Below the pieces are notes generated by a model that saw nothing but the letters and a program-made list of their open reading frames with translations, did no database searches and was not told the origin of the DNA. 64,000 bases of DNA from Ixodes scapularis (taxonomy: Eukaryota; Arthropoda; Arachnida; Ixodida; Ixodidae), in contig NW_024609839.1 of the NCBI RefSeq assembly GCF_016920785.2, forward strand, positions 19,407,085 through 19,471,084, written 5' to 3'. This document shows, one piece after another, positions 43,061 through 51,884 of this stretch. Numbering within the stretch: position 1 is the stretch's first letter; every line of letters starts with the position of its first letter. Position numbers and translations under genes: made by a program.

Positions 43061-43257
43061 CTCCGTTTCACCTTCCGCCCGAGCACAGGGAACGCTAGGA
43101 GCCATCCCAGCCAATGTGGCGTTGAGGGAGTGTCATGCGACCTTGAGCTCCCTGTGTCGCCCCGCCCCACCGGCAGGTCACGCGACTTTCTCCCGGCGCT
43201 GGATCGGCTGGGATGGCTCGTGGCGTCCACTGCGCTCGGTCTGAAGGTGAAACGGAG
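43061..43257. repeat. inverted repeat, about 52 bp arms
   Basis: CTCCGTTTCACCTTC at 43061 and CTAGGAGCCATCCCAGCC ending near 43112 recur inverted at 43206-43257 (GGCTGGGATGGCTCG and GAAGGTGAAACGGAG). The stretch between the arms is GC-rich. It could be a MITE-like hairpin, but no flanking duplication is clear. Confidence 0.75.
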
Positions 43258-44170
43258 AGTTGGTAGCGATGGGCGACTCGCTTCCCGGAATGTTGGGAAT
43301 AGCTTCCAGATGTCGGAGTGGGGGTGCTCTTTATGGTTAGCTGGGGTAGGCTCACTGCGGGGCTTGCCAGTGTGACGTGTTTTTTTTTTTTTTTTTTTTT
43401 TATGTATTTTGTTGTTACAACTGCAGAAAAACATTTTTTTTTTTGGGGGGGGGGGGGGGGCGAGGGAAAGTGGGGTCTGTAGCTAGAATTTGGGAAAGTG
43501 AGGACCTCGGCTTGATTCCGAGCCGAGTCAAGGGAGTGTGCGCGAAGACTTGGCCGGGGGGTGAACGCAACGCGAAGTTTGGGCGGGACTGCGGTAGCGA
43601 CGGAAGGCTGAGCGCGGGAGGTGTTTGGGCTCCCTGGTCCAAGCGCTGCTTTGGGCGCCCAAGTGTGTGTGCGTTCGTGGGTGAGTGCCTGCGCCGAGGA
43701 GCCACGCCGACAGCACCCAAGCGCACATCGACCTCCCGAGTTCGGTCGACATCGCAAGAGGCCGCGTCACCCCCATATCACTCACTCACCGGACTCAGGT
43801 TCGCGCCACTCACCCCCATATTACTTTGTATAGTTTATCCCCCTTTTAATTGTTTTTTTTTTCTTCCTTTGAGTTTGCAGAAAATGTTCTTTGAACGAGC
43901 GCCGTGTTTCCATGATAAGTCGCGCCTGAGCGCTTTCTCTGTGGGGCGGTCCGTTGTGCCTCGCTGTCGGGAGTTTTGTTTGTTTTGTTTTATGTCTATC
44001 GGATTTTCAGTAAACCATCCTGTGGTTGGAAAGAAAGGAGTCTGTGTTCCTTCTTCCCTCACTGTGAGTCCGTCACCAGGGCGTAGACCTATCGTCCGGT
44101 TAGCGGTCCTATCAAAATTAAAAATTTGTTTGCATAGGATATCTTTTTTTTTTTTTTTTTCACCGAACCT
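43258..44170. other. unassigned; homopolymers and GC-rich frames
   Basis: Poly-T at about 43380-43401 and a 16 bp G run at 43445-43460. The 265-codon plus-strand frame at 43377-44174 begins and ends in poly-T (Phe runs) and has no domain, so I do not call it a gene. A minus-strand overlap is equally long. Confidence 0.4.
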
Positions 44171-44242
44171 GTAACAGGATTGAACCAGTGTCGCCAGTGT
44201 TCTACTGATTATGAAACAGACACCTTACCACTGCGCCACTTT
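44168..44242 (-). tRNA. tRNA-Met-like sequence (pseudo-tRNA or SINE head)
   Basis: On the minus strand a perfect A-box TGGCGCAGTGG (44238-44228) and a B-box GGTTCAATCCT (44186-44176) are spaced as in a tRNA. Between them CTGTTTCATAATCAG could form an anticodon arm with CAT in the loop. The T-arm pairs poorly and the acceptor stem is not convincing, so I doubt it is a working tRNA. It may head a SINE running toward lower coordinates, or be a relic. Confidence 0.5.
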
Positions 44243-44417
44243 ACAACTTCGAATTGCTGTTTTCACAATTTGTTTTATACGAGACCGATATAGGACAACG
44301 GCCGGCATTTCTTTTCCCTGGTGTGCCAGCTACCAGCAGAATATCCACTTCCAATCAAATGCTGGGGCGAGACTGACCCCGGCTCGCAACACGGAGCTCC
44401 TTATGTACACAAGTGGG

Positions 44418-45170
44418 CTCCTGAAAAAATCAGCGTAGGAGGTTCGGCCCATAGAACATTCAAACAACAAATAAGCAACAGGGTTCTCGAATTTACCAGA
44501 ACTCAAAATTTACAGAAACAACAAGAAGGCGCGCCCGCTCCCGGGCATCAAACCTCGAGCCCCTTGCGTAGGATTTAAAGGGGTCATGAAACGATTTTCC
44601 TACTTCTTCCTCCTTAGCTTTAATCCTCAACTCAAATGCAAATTGTGAAATCACGTGGTCGTGACATTCCTTCGGCACCGGTGCGATGACTCCTAGCTTC
44701 CACCGTGCTTTTTGTGCACACCATAGAACTTGTCATTCCCCAGTGACGATAAGTTCCGTCAGGGCACTCATTGGCCACGAACGCGAATCCAAATATTCGT
44801 CAACGAATTGATTGTTGACGAGCGCATACGTCCGAGTGACGCAGTTCTCGTGTCCAATGCGTGAGCTGGGCTCTGCTGACATCAGTTTGGCGCCGGTGAC
44901 GCGCTTTTGGAACCGCGGATGTATCATAGTGAAAAGGCGGAGAGCTTTCGAAGGCAAGAAGGTACAAAATAGTCCGCTATATTTTCAAATGTTCGTACCG
45001 AAAAGCTGGCTTTTGACTTTCTAGCCTCTTTCTTTTGGCCAACAAAACGATATGCGATTAGTAAAGTCTCAATTTAAACTCATTCATTCCAACCCAAAAT
45101 TCGTTTCATGGGCCCTTTAAAGATGATAAACAATCGGCCACGAGCGCTTGGTCGGCGACGCGCGTGACAA
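44418..45170 (-). mobile_element. tRNA-derived SINE, copy 2, split by a MITE
   Basis: On the minus strand the 5' part (45170-45121) holds the A-box region CGCTCGTGGCCGATTG, and the 3' part (44574-44418) holds the B-box GGTTTGATGCC (44554-44544) and the same body as copy 1 (TTGAGTTCTGGTAAATTCG, CCTGTTGCTTATT, CCGAACCTCCTACGCTGATT). Joining at TTAA restores an order that matches copy 1 base for base across the break. Confidence 0.82.
44575..45120. mobile_element. TTAA-flanked MITE, family F, inside the SINE
   Basis: TTAA at 44575-44578 and 45117-45120. Ends read TTAAAGGGGTCATGAAACGA and TTAAAGGGCCCATGAAACGA. It lies between the A-box and B-box of the SINE and so destroys its promoter. Confidence 0.9.
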
Positions 45171-45184
45171 TAAGGTGGAATTGT

Positions 45185-45597
45185 TTGCAGTCATATGAAC
45201 GTAAACGGTTGAGTATATGGTACTGGTGCGACCATATGAATGAATATAGTTGTTATGGGCTAGACTATACAACCATACGGAACCACATGTGTATGGTATG
45301 GCTCGGTATGGTTCAGTCATATCCAACTATACGGAACCATATGTGTATGGTATGGCTCCGTATGGTTCAGCCATATCCAACTATAAGGAACCATATGTGT
45401 ATGGTATGGCTTCGTATGGTTCAGCCATATCCAACTATACGGAACCATATGTGTATGGTATGGCTCGGTATGGTTCAGCCATATGGAACCGTATGAATCC
45501 ATACCATGCCATACGGTTGGCCATATGGAACCATATAGATCCATACTATTCCATATGGTTTGCCGTATGGGTTCATATAGTTTTTTTCAGTAGGGGC
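45185..45597. repeat. CATATG minisatellite, copy 2
   Basis: At 45314, 45368, 45422 and 45476 a 54 bp unit starts CAGYCATATCCAACTATA. It equals three 18 bp sub-units and holds CCATATG and GGTATGG. The right end reads, on the other strand, CTACTGAAAAAAACTATATG, the same terminus as copy 1 at 18606. It directly precedes the SINE on the minus strand. A 110-codon frame with an 18-residue period results from the unit length and is not taken as a gene. Confidence 0.9.
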
Positions 45598-46790
45598 GGC
45601 ATCCCTAATCACGTGCAAAAATAAATATGTTCAAAAATTCATTTGCAAAAAAAAAAAAAAAGATTTTGTATCAAAGCGATAGGCAGCATTATATTCAATC
45701 TACCTTTCAAATTCAGGTTCCGATAATTTTAGTGGTTTTAAGTACTATTTGTATCCGATAAAACGATTTTATCTTTTTCGGTTTTGAAACCGAAACCGAA
45801 ACAGGGTGCCTATGGCAGGTGGCGCTAGCTATCGCCCAAAATCTCCCCGCTCATATCTTGTTTTGAATGGGCGTCCATAACTTTGCTCTCAGAGGCGAGT
45901 CGTCGGGTGTCGTCGTCTTGTGCCGGCGTTCGTCGCTTATTTTTTACTTTTAAGAACCTTAATAATGGGCGTTTCTTACTAGTACCTTGTTCAAGAGTGT
46001 CAAACGGTATCTCGGAGACGCCGCGTCTAGTCATAGACCGTTGGCTGGCAGCGAGAGGCTACGAAAACTTCAAACGGCCGGTGAGCACAACTCTTTTCTT
46101 TGTTCAGAACGAAGTGTTACTTTTGCCGTAAGCTTGCTAAGCTATGCTCTAACCTTTAGCCCCTTTCCCTGGCAAATCGCGAGCGCTTGTTTCGCACTTG
46201 GACTCGTCTTCGTGGTTGTGCGACGGCACCGCGTTGTATCGGATCGCCTACTTCTGATGCTCGTGACTGGGCTTGTAACAGTACCGCATCCCTCAGATGT
46301 CCACGCAACTTTCTATTGCGAAGTGGCACTGGCACAATCAGTTTCGTGAGTGCCACAACATCGCCAACAGAAATATTGAAGCTGAAATGTTACGAGTGAT
46401 TTCCGAATAAACTGCTCCGAAAAAGGCAGAGAACTTCTGTGGCTCGCTCGACGCGCTCCGCCCCTTTCCCACGGATCGGTTGGAGCTAGACTTTTAGTAG
46501 ATCGTTTTCAGAGGCTCTGTACTGCTACGGGCGCGCGCTTCAGAGCATGCACCGCGAAGTGGCAGCGCGAGCTCCCGCTACGAATAGCGTGGTCTGAAAA
46601 CACGGCCGCTCGCCGAGCGCTCTACCGGCTCCAGATTTACCAGCGGCACAAGAATCCGCCCGGCGAGCGCGTGCTATTTGCCAAGGGAAGGGCTACTAGT
46701 ATGCTTGTGACCTGGGCCGGTTTGCTGGATAGCGACGTTGTGTTTGTCCTTTACCTGTCTCGGCTTTCAGTATGTCGAATGCGCCAAGCG
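45598..46790. other. unassigned; GC-rich, several exon-like hints
   Basis: A plus-strand stretch ending CAAACGGCCG|GTGAGC near 46080 and a minus-strand 69-codon frame (46034-45825, starting MTRRGVSEIPFDTL) are both protein-like, but they overlap each other and neither has a matching partner exon. Poly-A at 45649-45661. I call no gene. Confidence 0.3.
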
Positions 46791-47050
46791 ACTGAGAGAG
46801 AGGAAGAGACGAGTGCGCGAGGACGTCAGAACGCTGAGCTCTGGTCGGATTGATTAGTGGGTAGACCTAAAGCCCTTGGTCTGCACTGCATGTGTCGAAC
46901 TCATTCTGATGCAAGAGCATAACGCCAGACGCATTCTAGCTCGTTCGACAAGTGCAATGAAGACAAAGGCAGCTAAATTTAGATCTACCCACTAATCATT
47001 CAAACGAAAGCTCGGCATTCTGATGTCCCCACGCTCTCTCATTTCCCCTT
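46791..47050. mobile_element. foldback element with arms over 100 bp
   Basis: GATTAGTGGGTAGA(C/T)CTAAA near 46850 recurs inverted near 46975-46995, and the outward parts (GACGTCAGAACGCTGAGCTC; on the other strand GACATCAGAATGCCGAGCTT) continue the pairing. ACTCTCTC-type borders close both ends. Likely a MITE. Target duplication not fixed. Confidence 0.65.
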
Positions 47051-47188
47051 CTTTCTTAGTCTCCTGCCCAGTATTGTTACCTTCAATAACCGTTTATGTC
47101 GTCCAAGTTTGCCACGTTTACATAAATCCGACTTGAGTGCGTAGACTTTAATTATTCTCAGGATTAAGCCGATACGCCAGCATTCACC
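47051..47188. other. short unassigned spacer
   Basis: Nothing is recognised between the foldback element and the next MITE. Confidence 0.4.
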
Positions 47189-48191
47189 TTAAAGGGGCCC
47201 TGCAATCATATTTAAGCATCAACCTTTTTTGCGGTTTCCACTTCTCTTCTGGTTCGGGCAAGCCAGCGGGTACGGAGAGAGTAACTAAATATCAGTGCGT
47301 CATATTTTAACAGGACGACGCGGAAACCTCCTCCACCTACGGGGGCGCCCCGCGGTACCGAAAGTCCACGAAATGTGACGTCTTTGGTCCTGGCCTTACT
47401 ACTGGTGAGAGCCGCTAAAAGCTTCTTTTAGTCGAAATACAAAATATAAGTGGCAATAACTGTCTCAATTATTTATGCAAGTAGTTTTTGTTCAGTATTT
47501 TAGATCAGAAAAGAAACAAATGCAGTTTATAAAGTCCGGAAACCAGAAATGACCCGTCGACATACCCGCCACCAAGCGGTAAAAAAGGCGGCGCATACTA
47601 GAAACGAATAGTAGGATCAGGCTCCAACGAGTGGCGAGCGTAGAAAGGTCCCGGATGTATGCGGTGGCACTGCGGTCATTTACGGACTCGGGGATTTGAC
47701 CGGTTCCGAGCGTTCGGCACAGGTTTGGCCTGCAGTTTGGCCGTTTCGCGGTATGGCAGCGCGAAGTGGCTCCTGTTCTGAACTGATCTTTACCCCATGT
47801 TTGCTGTCGTTTGTGGCCAATGAAGTGTCATGCCGAATTAGTGTTTAATCGTGCAGCAAATGCAATCCGAGCCGCGCTGGCTGCCTGCTCCTACAGCCTA
47901 TCCAGAACATGCTTTTCTGGCACCCTCTCGAGCTGTCGACGCAGAGTGCGGCAGCCATGAGCGCTCGCTGCACTCACTACCCCTCCTCTAGTTCACGGCC
48001 ACTGAAGTGGCCAAAGACGTCACGAAGGAAGTTATTTTTTGCTTGTTTTTGTAATATTAATTTGCCTGTAACTTTTAAGATAAAGCGAAATTCGAGGGGG
48101 AAAAAAAGTTTCATTAAGTTACTATGTTTAGTGCGCTTAAGTTCGGTGCAAATTAAAAACCAGTAAAAAAGTCATTGCAAGGCCCCTTTAA
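47189..48191. mobile_element. TTAA-flanked MITE, family A, copy 2
   Basis: TTAA at 47189-47192 and 48188-48191, ends TTAAAGGGGCCCTGCAATC and TTAAAGGGGCCTTGCAATG. It aligns with 632-1782 and lacks the Tigger insertion: GGCGCATACTAGAAAC near 47593 is the unoccupied site. Confidence 0.88.
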
Positions 48192-48618
48192 TGCTCAAGT
48201 CCTATGCTAAGATGGCACCATGTTGTGTCACATCTCAAAGTTAAACCAGCATTTCCAACTCAAGCCGAACATTGTAATCACATTTTCTGTCTGGTGTTCC
48301 GCATGCGGTGGCCTTTCTGATAGCATAAAGATCTTAACCACTGTTTTTGATGCTCTGCAAGAAGTTACAGGATGCAAGAAAGCGCTGATAGTTCTGGGCC
48401 TTGCCACTCTAGAACCGAGGGAACAATACTGCACACGACATGGCGAGCAAGATCGTTTCCAACAGCTTTCAAGACACTACAGCTACTTCGATCATGGTTG
48501 GACCACAAGGACGAGAGGTTCCAGTGCACGCAGGAGCAGCACTGAGGTAGGAACTACTTTTTCTGCAGTACCAGCACTTTGAGCTCGCGACGCCATTCCT
48601 GCTTACAACTAACTCTAG
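48192..48618. other. unassigned; possible decayed exon on plus strand
   Basis: The plus strand stays open from 48220 to 48582 and a donor-like GAG|GTAGGA lies at 48546. The peptide around RFQQLSRHYSYFDHGW is ordinary in composition but unrecognised. Confidence 0.3.
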
Positions 48619-48845
48619 GGGCTCCCTCCGATGCGCAAGGCCAGAGTGGGTGCCGCCCTCGCCGAGCGGCTCAGCTATTTGCGACTCCAGCGAACTATAG
48701 GGGCACGCCGGTCAGGCAGTATGGTGGGCGAAAGGAGGTTGCTTTCGTCGTTCAGCACGCTGACCAACATAAATTCTTTCACTGCAGCGTAAGATCGGTG
48801 TTACATGTGAAAGCAAAGCGATTTTTCGACGGTAGAAACCTTCTG
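48619..48845 (+). CDS. possible coding exon, unidentified
   Basis: An acceptor AACTAACTCTAG (to 48618) and a strong donor CTTCTG|GTGAGTGC (48845) frame 227 bp open in one frame. The second half (GGRKEVAFVVQHADQHKFFH then CSVRSVLHVKAKRFFDGRN) looks like a folded domain, but I cannot assign it. It could belong to a host gene or to an unfamiliar transposon. No partner exon was confirmed. Confidence 0.25.
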
Positions 48846-49516
48846 GTGAGTGCGTAGGAATGACACGGTGGAAGCATAACAATAATTACTGGAAGCAATG
48901 TTTGTTTCTATGCTGCCTACGTGAACCAAGCAGCGATAACAGACGACAGAGTGGAAACGACCTCCTCTCCTGAGCTTCTCGGTGTTGCCGCTACGCAGCG
49001 TTGATTTCGCTGGAGTCTCCAATATTCAGCTCATTTACAATGGCAAGAAAGGTTTTCGTTTCTTCTCGAGAGAAACTTACGGAGGGACACCCAGGATTGT
49101 GCCCACTTTTTTCTGCTGCCAAGAAGACAAGACTCACCGCCTCCATGTTCTCAGCTAGGCACATAGCCAGGATTTTGATTCGCGGGGGGGGGGGGGGGGG
49201 GGGAGATGTGCCCGGTTTTTGCTACCAAGTCTGCCAATACCGAGTTGGCGGCAAAAGGAAAAGGAATGCTATACTCTAGCTCTGCAATGCCTATACAGTT
49301 ACTCTATATCTGGACTAAGCGCAGCGCTCGCGTTAAACCACAAAACTAAAAAAAAAAAAAAGATCGCAAGAGTGCAAAGACAGGAAAGGACCTTGAGACA
49401 AGTTGAAAAATGTGTCATCTCGGGATCATCCTTATGTTAATTTTATTTCTTACGTTTTGTAACAAGTCGTCGCAGATTGTCACCGCGAAGCGGCTTGAAT
49501 GGATGGACCAGGTAGG
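48846..49516. other. unassigned; G20 tract
   Basis: A run of 20 G lies at 49184-49203 after AGCCAGGATTTTGATTCGC. Poly-A at about 49349-49362. No gene is recognised. Confidence 0.4.
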
Positions 49517-49960
49517 TTAAAGGGATACTGAACCGAAATTTGGATTTCCCAAAGTAAGGCTGCAGAAGTGTTGAACCAGATGCTAAGAACTCCAAAACAT
49601 CCCTCGAACATCGATGTCTCCAACGGATGGCCATACTTTTGCAAAAAGAAGGGCGCGATCAAGCGAGTTCTTTGACGTAACTGTCCTCCGGGAGAATTTG
49701 AGAATGAGGAGAAGCGGCCTCGCTTCTTTCCTCCTCGCTTCGGTTCACCAGCTTGGCGGGACGTAGCGAGGAGAGAGAATGGGAATCGTGACGTGCCTTG
49801 TCTCGTCGGCCGGGTTCAATCACGCACTTCTTTCCCAAAAAAATACGGCGATCCGTTAGATATATCGCCGTATGTGTGGTATTTTTTGGTTTTGCAACTT
49901 CCCACCTATCCGCCTGGCCTTGTTTAGTTAGCTCGAAATCTCTGTTCAGTATCCCTTTAA
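49517..49960. mobile_element. TTAA-flanked MITE, family D, copy 2
   Basis: TTAA at 49517-49520 and 49957-49960, ends TTAAAGGGATACTGAACCG and TTAAAGGGATACTGAACAG. Inverted relative to the copy at 21834-22268 and of nearly the same length (444 against 435 bp). Confidence 0.85.
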
Positions 49961-50447
49961 CACGCGCCTTAGTGTTACGTGTGCGACATAGTGGTCGTCC
50001 CCCACTGCAGTGGTGTGGACAGGAGGAGGCTTATGGGGCTTCAGCCCTCCCTCCCCTGGTGATAAAGATCCCAGCCTCCTCAGCCAGCCCCCCCCCTCCC
50101 TCCCTCCTAAAAAAATCTACGCATGGCACCGTGAAAGTGGCAAGTTATTTTCTTCGACAAGGAAGGGCACATGGGGGCAAATTACCTTGCTGCAATTTTA
50201 GGGATTTCTATGGTGCAGTATTTGCTTTAAAATGTCAGGGAAAAAAGTATATTTTGGCTTTTAAAAAGATGCATCCAGTTAACATCTGCAACGATTTTTC
50301 GTGCAGCGAATTGCCCTATGACGAATCGGCCTATTTGACGAATGAATTGCCGACGAGTTGACCGTCGACAATTTGTCCTAGACCCTCACCACATCATCTC
50401 AGCTGCGATCTACAACGCAGGACGACATTGCATTCCTATAGGACAGG
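49961..50447. other. unassigned sequence
   Basis: C-rich stretch CAGCCCCCCCCCTCCC near 50086. No gene is recognised. Confidence 0.35.
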
Positions 50448-50535
50448 GGTCTCAAGCACGCAGCCCGCGACTCGCTGGGACGCGGCCCGTAGGCAACCGG
50501 CTACGCGTTCCGGTTCCTGTGCGCTGGAAATGGCA
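50448..50535 (+). mobile_element. 5' end of a hAT element running into the gap
   Basis: CAGGGGTCTCAAGCACGCAG then CCCGCG and GCGGCCCGTAGGC fit the CAGGGGTCTC...GGCCCG start of the hAT group seen at 40870. The element is cut by the run of N. Confidence 0.6.
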
Positions 50536-50635
50536 NNNNNNNNNNNNNNNNNNNNNNNNNNNNNNNNNNNNNNNNNNNNNNNNNNNNNNNNNNNNNNNNN
50601 NNNNNNNNNNNNNNNNNNNNNNNNNNNNNNNNNNN
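50536..50635. other. assembly gap (100 N)
   Basis: Exactly 100 unresolved bases, the usual placeholder for a gap of unknown size. The hAT start to its left and the LINE ORF1 to its right are both cut by it. Confidence 0.98.
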
Positions 50636-50656
50636 GCATGACAAAGGGTGGGGGAC

Positions 50657-51812
50657 GAGTTGGTGCAGTGCGAGGGGTGTGGGAGGTGGTGTTACCTGGA
50701 GGAGACGGGTTTCGGGAGCCTGGACGTGGCGGCGGAGGTGAGTTTCGAGTGTCGGCTTTGTGTGAAGCTTCAGCAGGTAACTGGGGAATGGGAGGGTAGA
50801 GTTCGGGGAGATTGAGGCCCAGCTTAAGGCAGAAGGGAGAGAAGCGGGTGGGTCTCGAGGCCCAGGTAGAGGAGCTGACTAGGCAGCTTAATCATGAGAG
50901 GGGAGCAGCGGGTCGGCCTCGAGAAGCAGGCGGAAGAGCTGGGGGAAGTATGGAAGGCGGGTTTAGAGGAGCGTAAGAGGGGAGTGTGACAGTAGGGTAG
51001 AGCGCCTGGAAGGGGTAATTCGAGCGAGTGAGAGTAGCGAGGGAAGAAAGGAGGAAGTGTCAGTTCTAGCGGGACGAACCACCAGTCTGCAGGCTGGGGT
51101 CCCTGGTGGTCGGGAGTCCGGCCTGTTGGCAGGCGGGCTCGACGACGCTGGAGAGCTGATTGAACCTCAGCTCAATGGCGCCTTCGAGCAGCAGGCGTCG
51201 GGCAGTCAGGTGACAGGAGATAAGTCGCAGGACAAAGGCGCGCAGGCACCAGGGGGATCTAGGGTACTGGTAGTGGGGAGCTCTAACGTAGCACGGGTTA
51301 GGAGGGGTGTACATAACAGGGTGAAGGGAGACCAGAGGGTAACTGTAGAGGTCCAGCCAGGGGAGTGTATGGTGGATGCTATGACCGCAGCACGTGAGGG
51401 GGTGTGGCATAACCGGGAGGGAAGGAACCTAGTAATAGTTCATGCGGGGCTTAATGATGTGCTGAAGGGTAGGAGCCAGAACCTCGGAAAGCAGCTAAAC
51501 GTGGGAATACGTAAGCTGAGGGACGTGTCTGAGAATGTGCATGTGGTTGTGTGTACCATTCCAGAAGTTCGGGGGCAGTCCGGGTTAACGGAGAGGAGGG
51601 TTGTCGAAGCCAACGGAGTAATTAAGGGTATGAGTCGACAGCTTCGGTACGACGTAATGGAAGTAAACAGAGAGGTGTACGAGGCTGGCTCCCGCCCTTT
51701 TGCAGATGGCATTCACTACAGTGAGGCCACGGGTTACAGGGTGGGGGATAGGATGGGCCGCACGGTGACTGCTTTCTTGGGGGGACCGAGGGCCCTGGGG
51801 GCACTGAAGTAA
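50657..51812 (+). pseudogene. LINE ORF1: PHD-like finger, coiled coil, SGNH esterase
   Basis: First a PHD-like zinc finger (DELVQCEGCGRWCYLEETGF followed about 20 residues on by CRLC), then a Leu/Glu/Arg-rich coiled coil (VGLEAQVEELTRQLNHERG), then an SGNH/GDSL-type hydrolase: VLVVGSSNVARV (nucleophile Ser in GSS), HAGLNDVL (block with Asn) and DGIHYSEATG (catalytic Asp and His). ORF1 proteins with PHD and esterase domains are known from CR1-like LINEs, where they are thought to act in RNP formation and perhaps membrane lipid handling. Stops near 50798 and 50990 break the N-terminal half. At the G run near 51780 a one-base change seems to cut off a Lys/Arg-rich tail (VKKRRKRKNRYKKQ) that is open in the next frame. 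Confidence 0.8.
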
Positions 51813-51884
51813 TTGAAAACCCAACGAAGTCAGGAGAGGCACCCAGGGTTAAAAAGAGGAGAAAACGTAAGAACAGGTATAAAA

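Noticed and set aside
43377..44174. 265-codon plus-strand frame
   Set aside because: It begins and ends in poly-T (Phe runs), crosses a G16 run, has no domain, and overlaps an equally long minus-strand frame.
44168..44242. A working tRNA-Met gene
   Set aside because: The boxes fit, but the T-arm and acceptor stem pair poorly. Kept only as a tRNA-like sequence.
45164..45624. Frames of 110-124 codons with an 18-residue period
   Set aside because: Same cause: a 54 bp unit, open in several frames on both strands.
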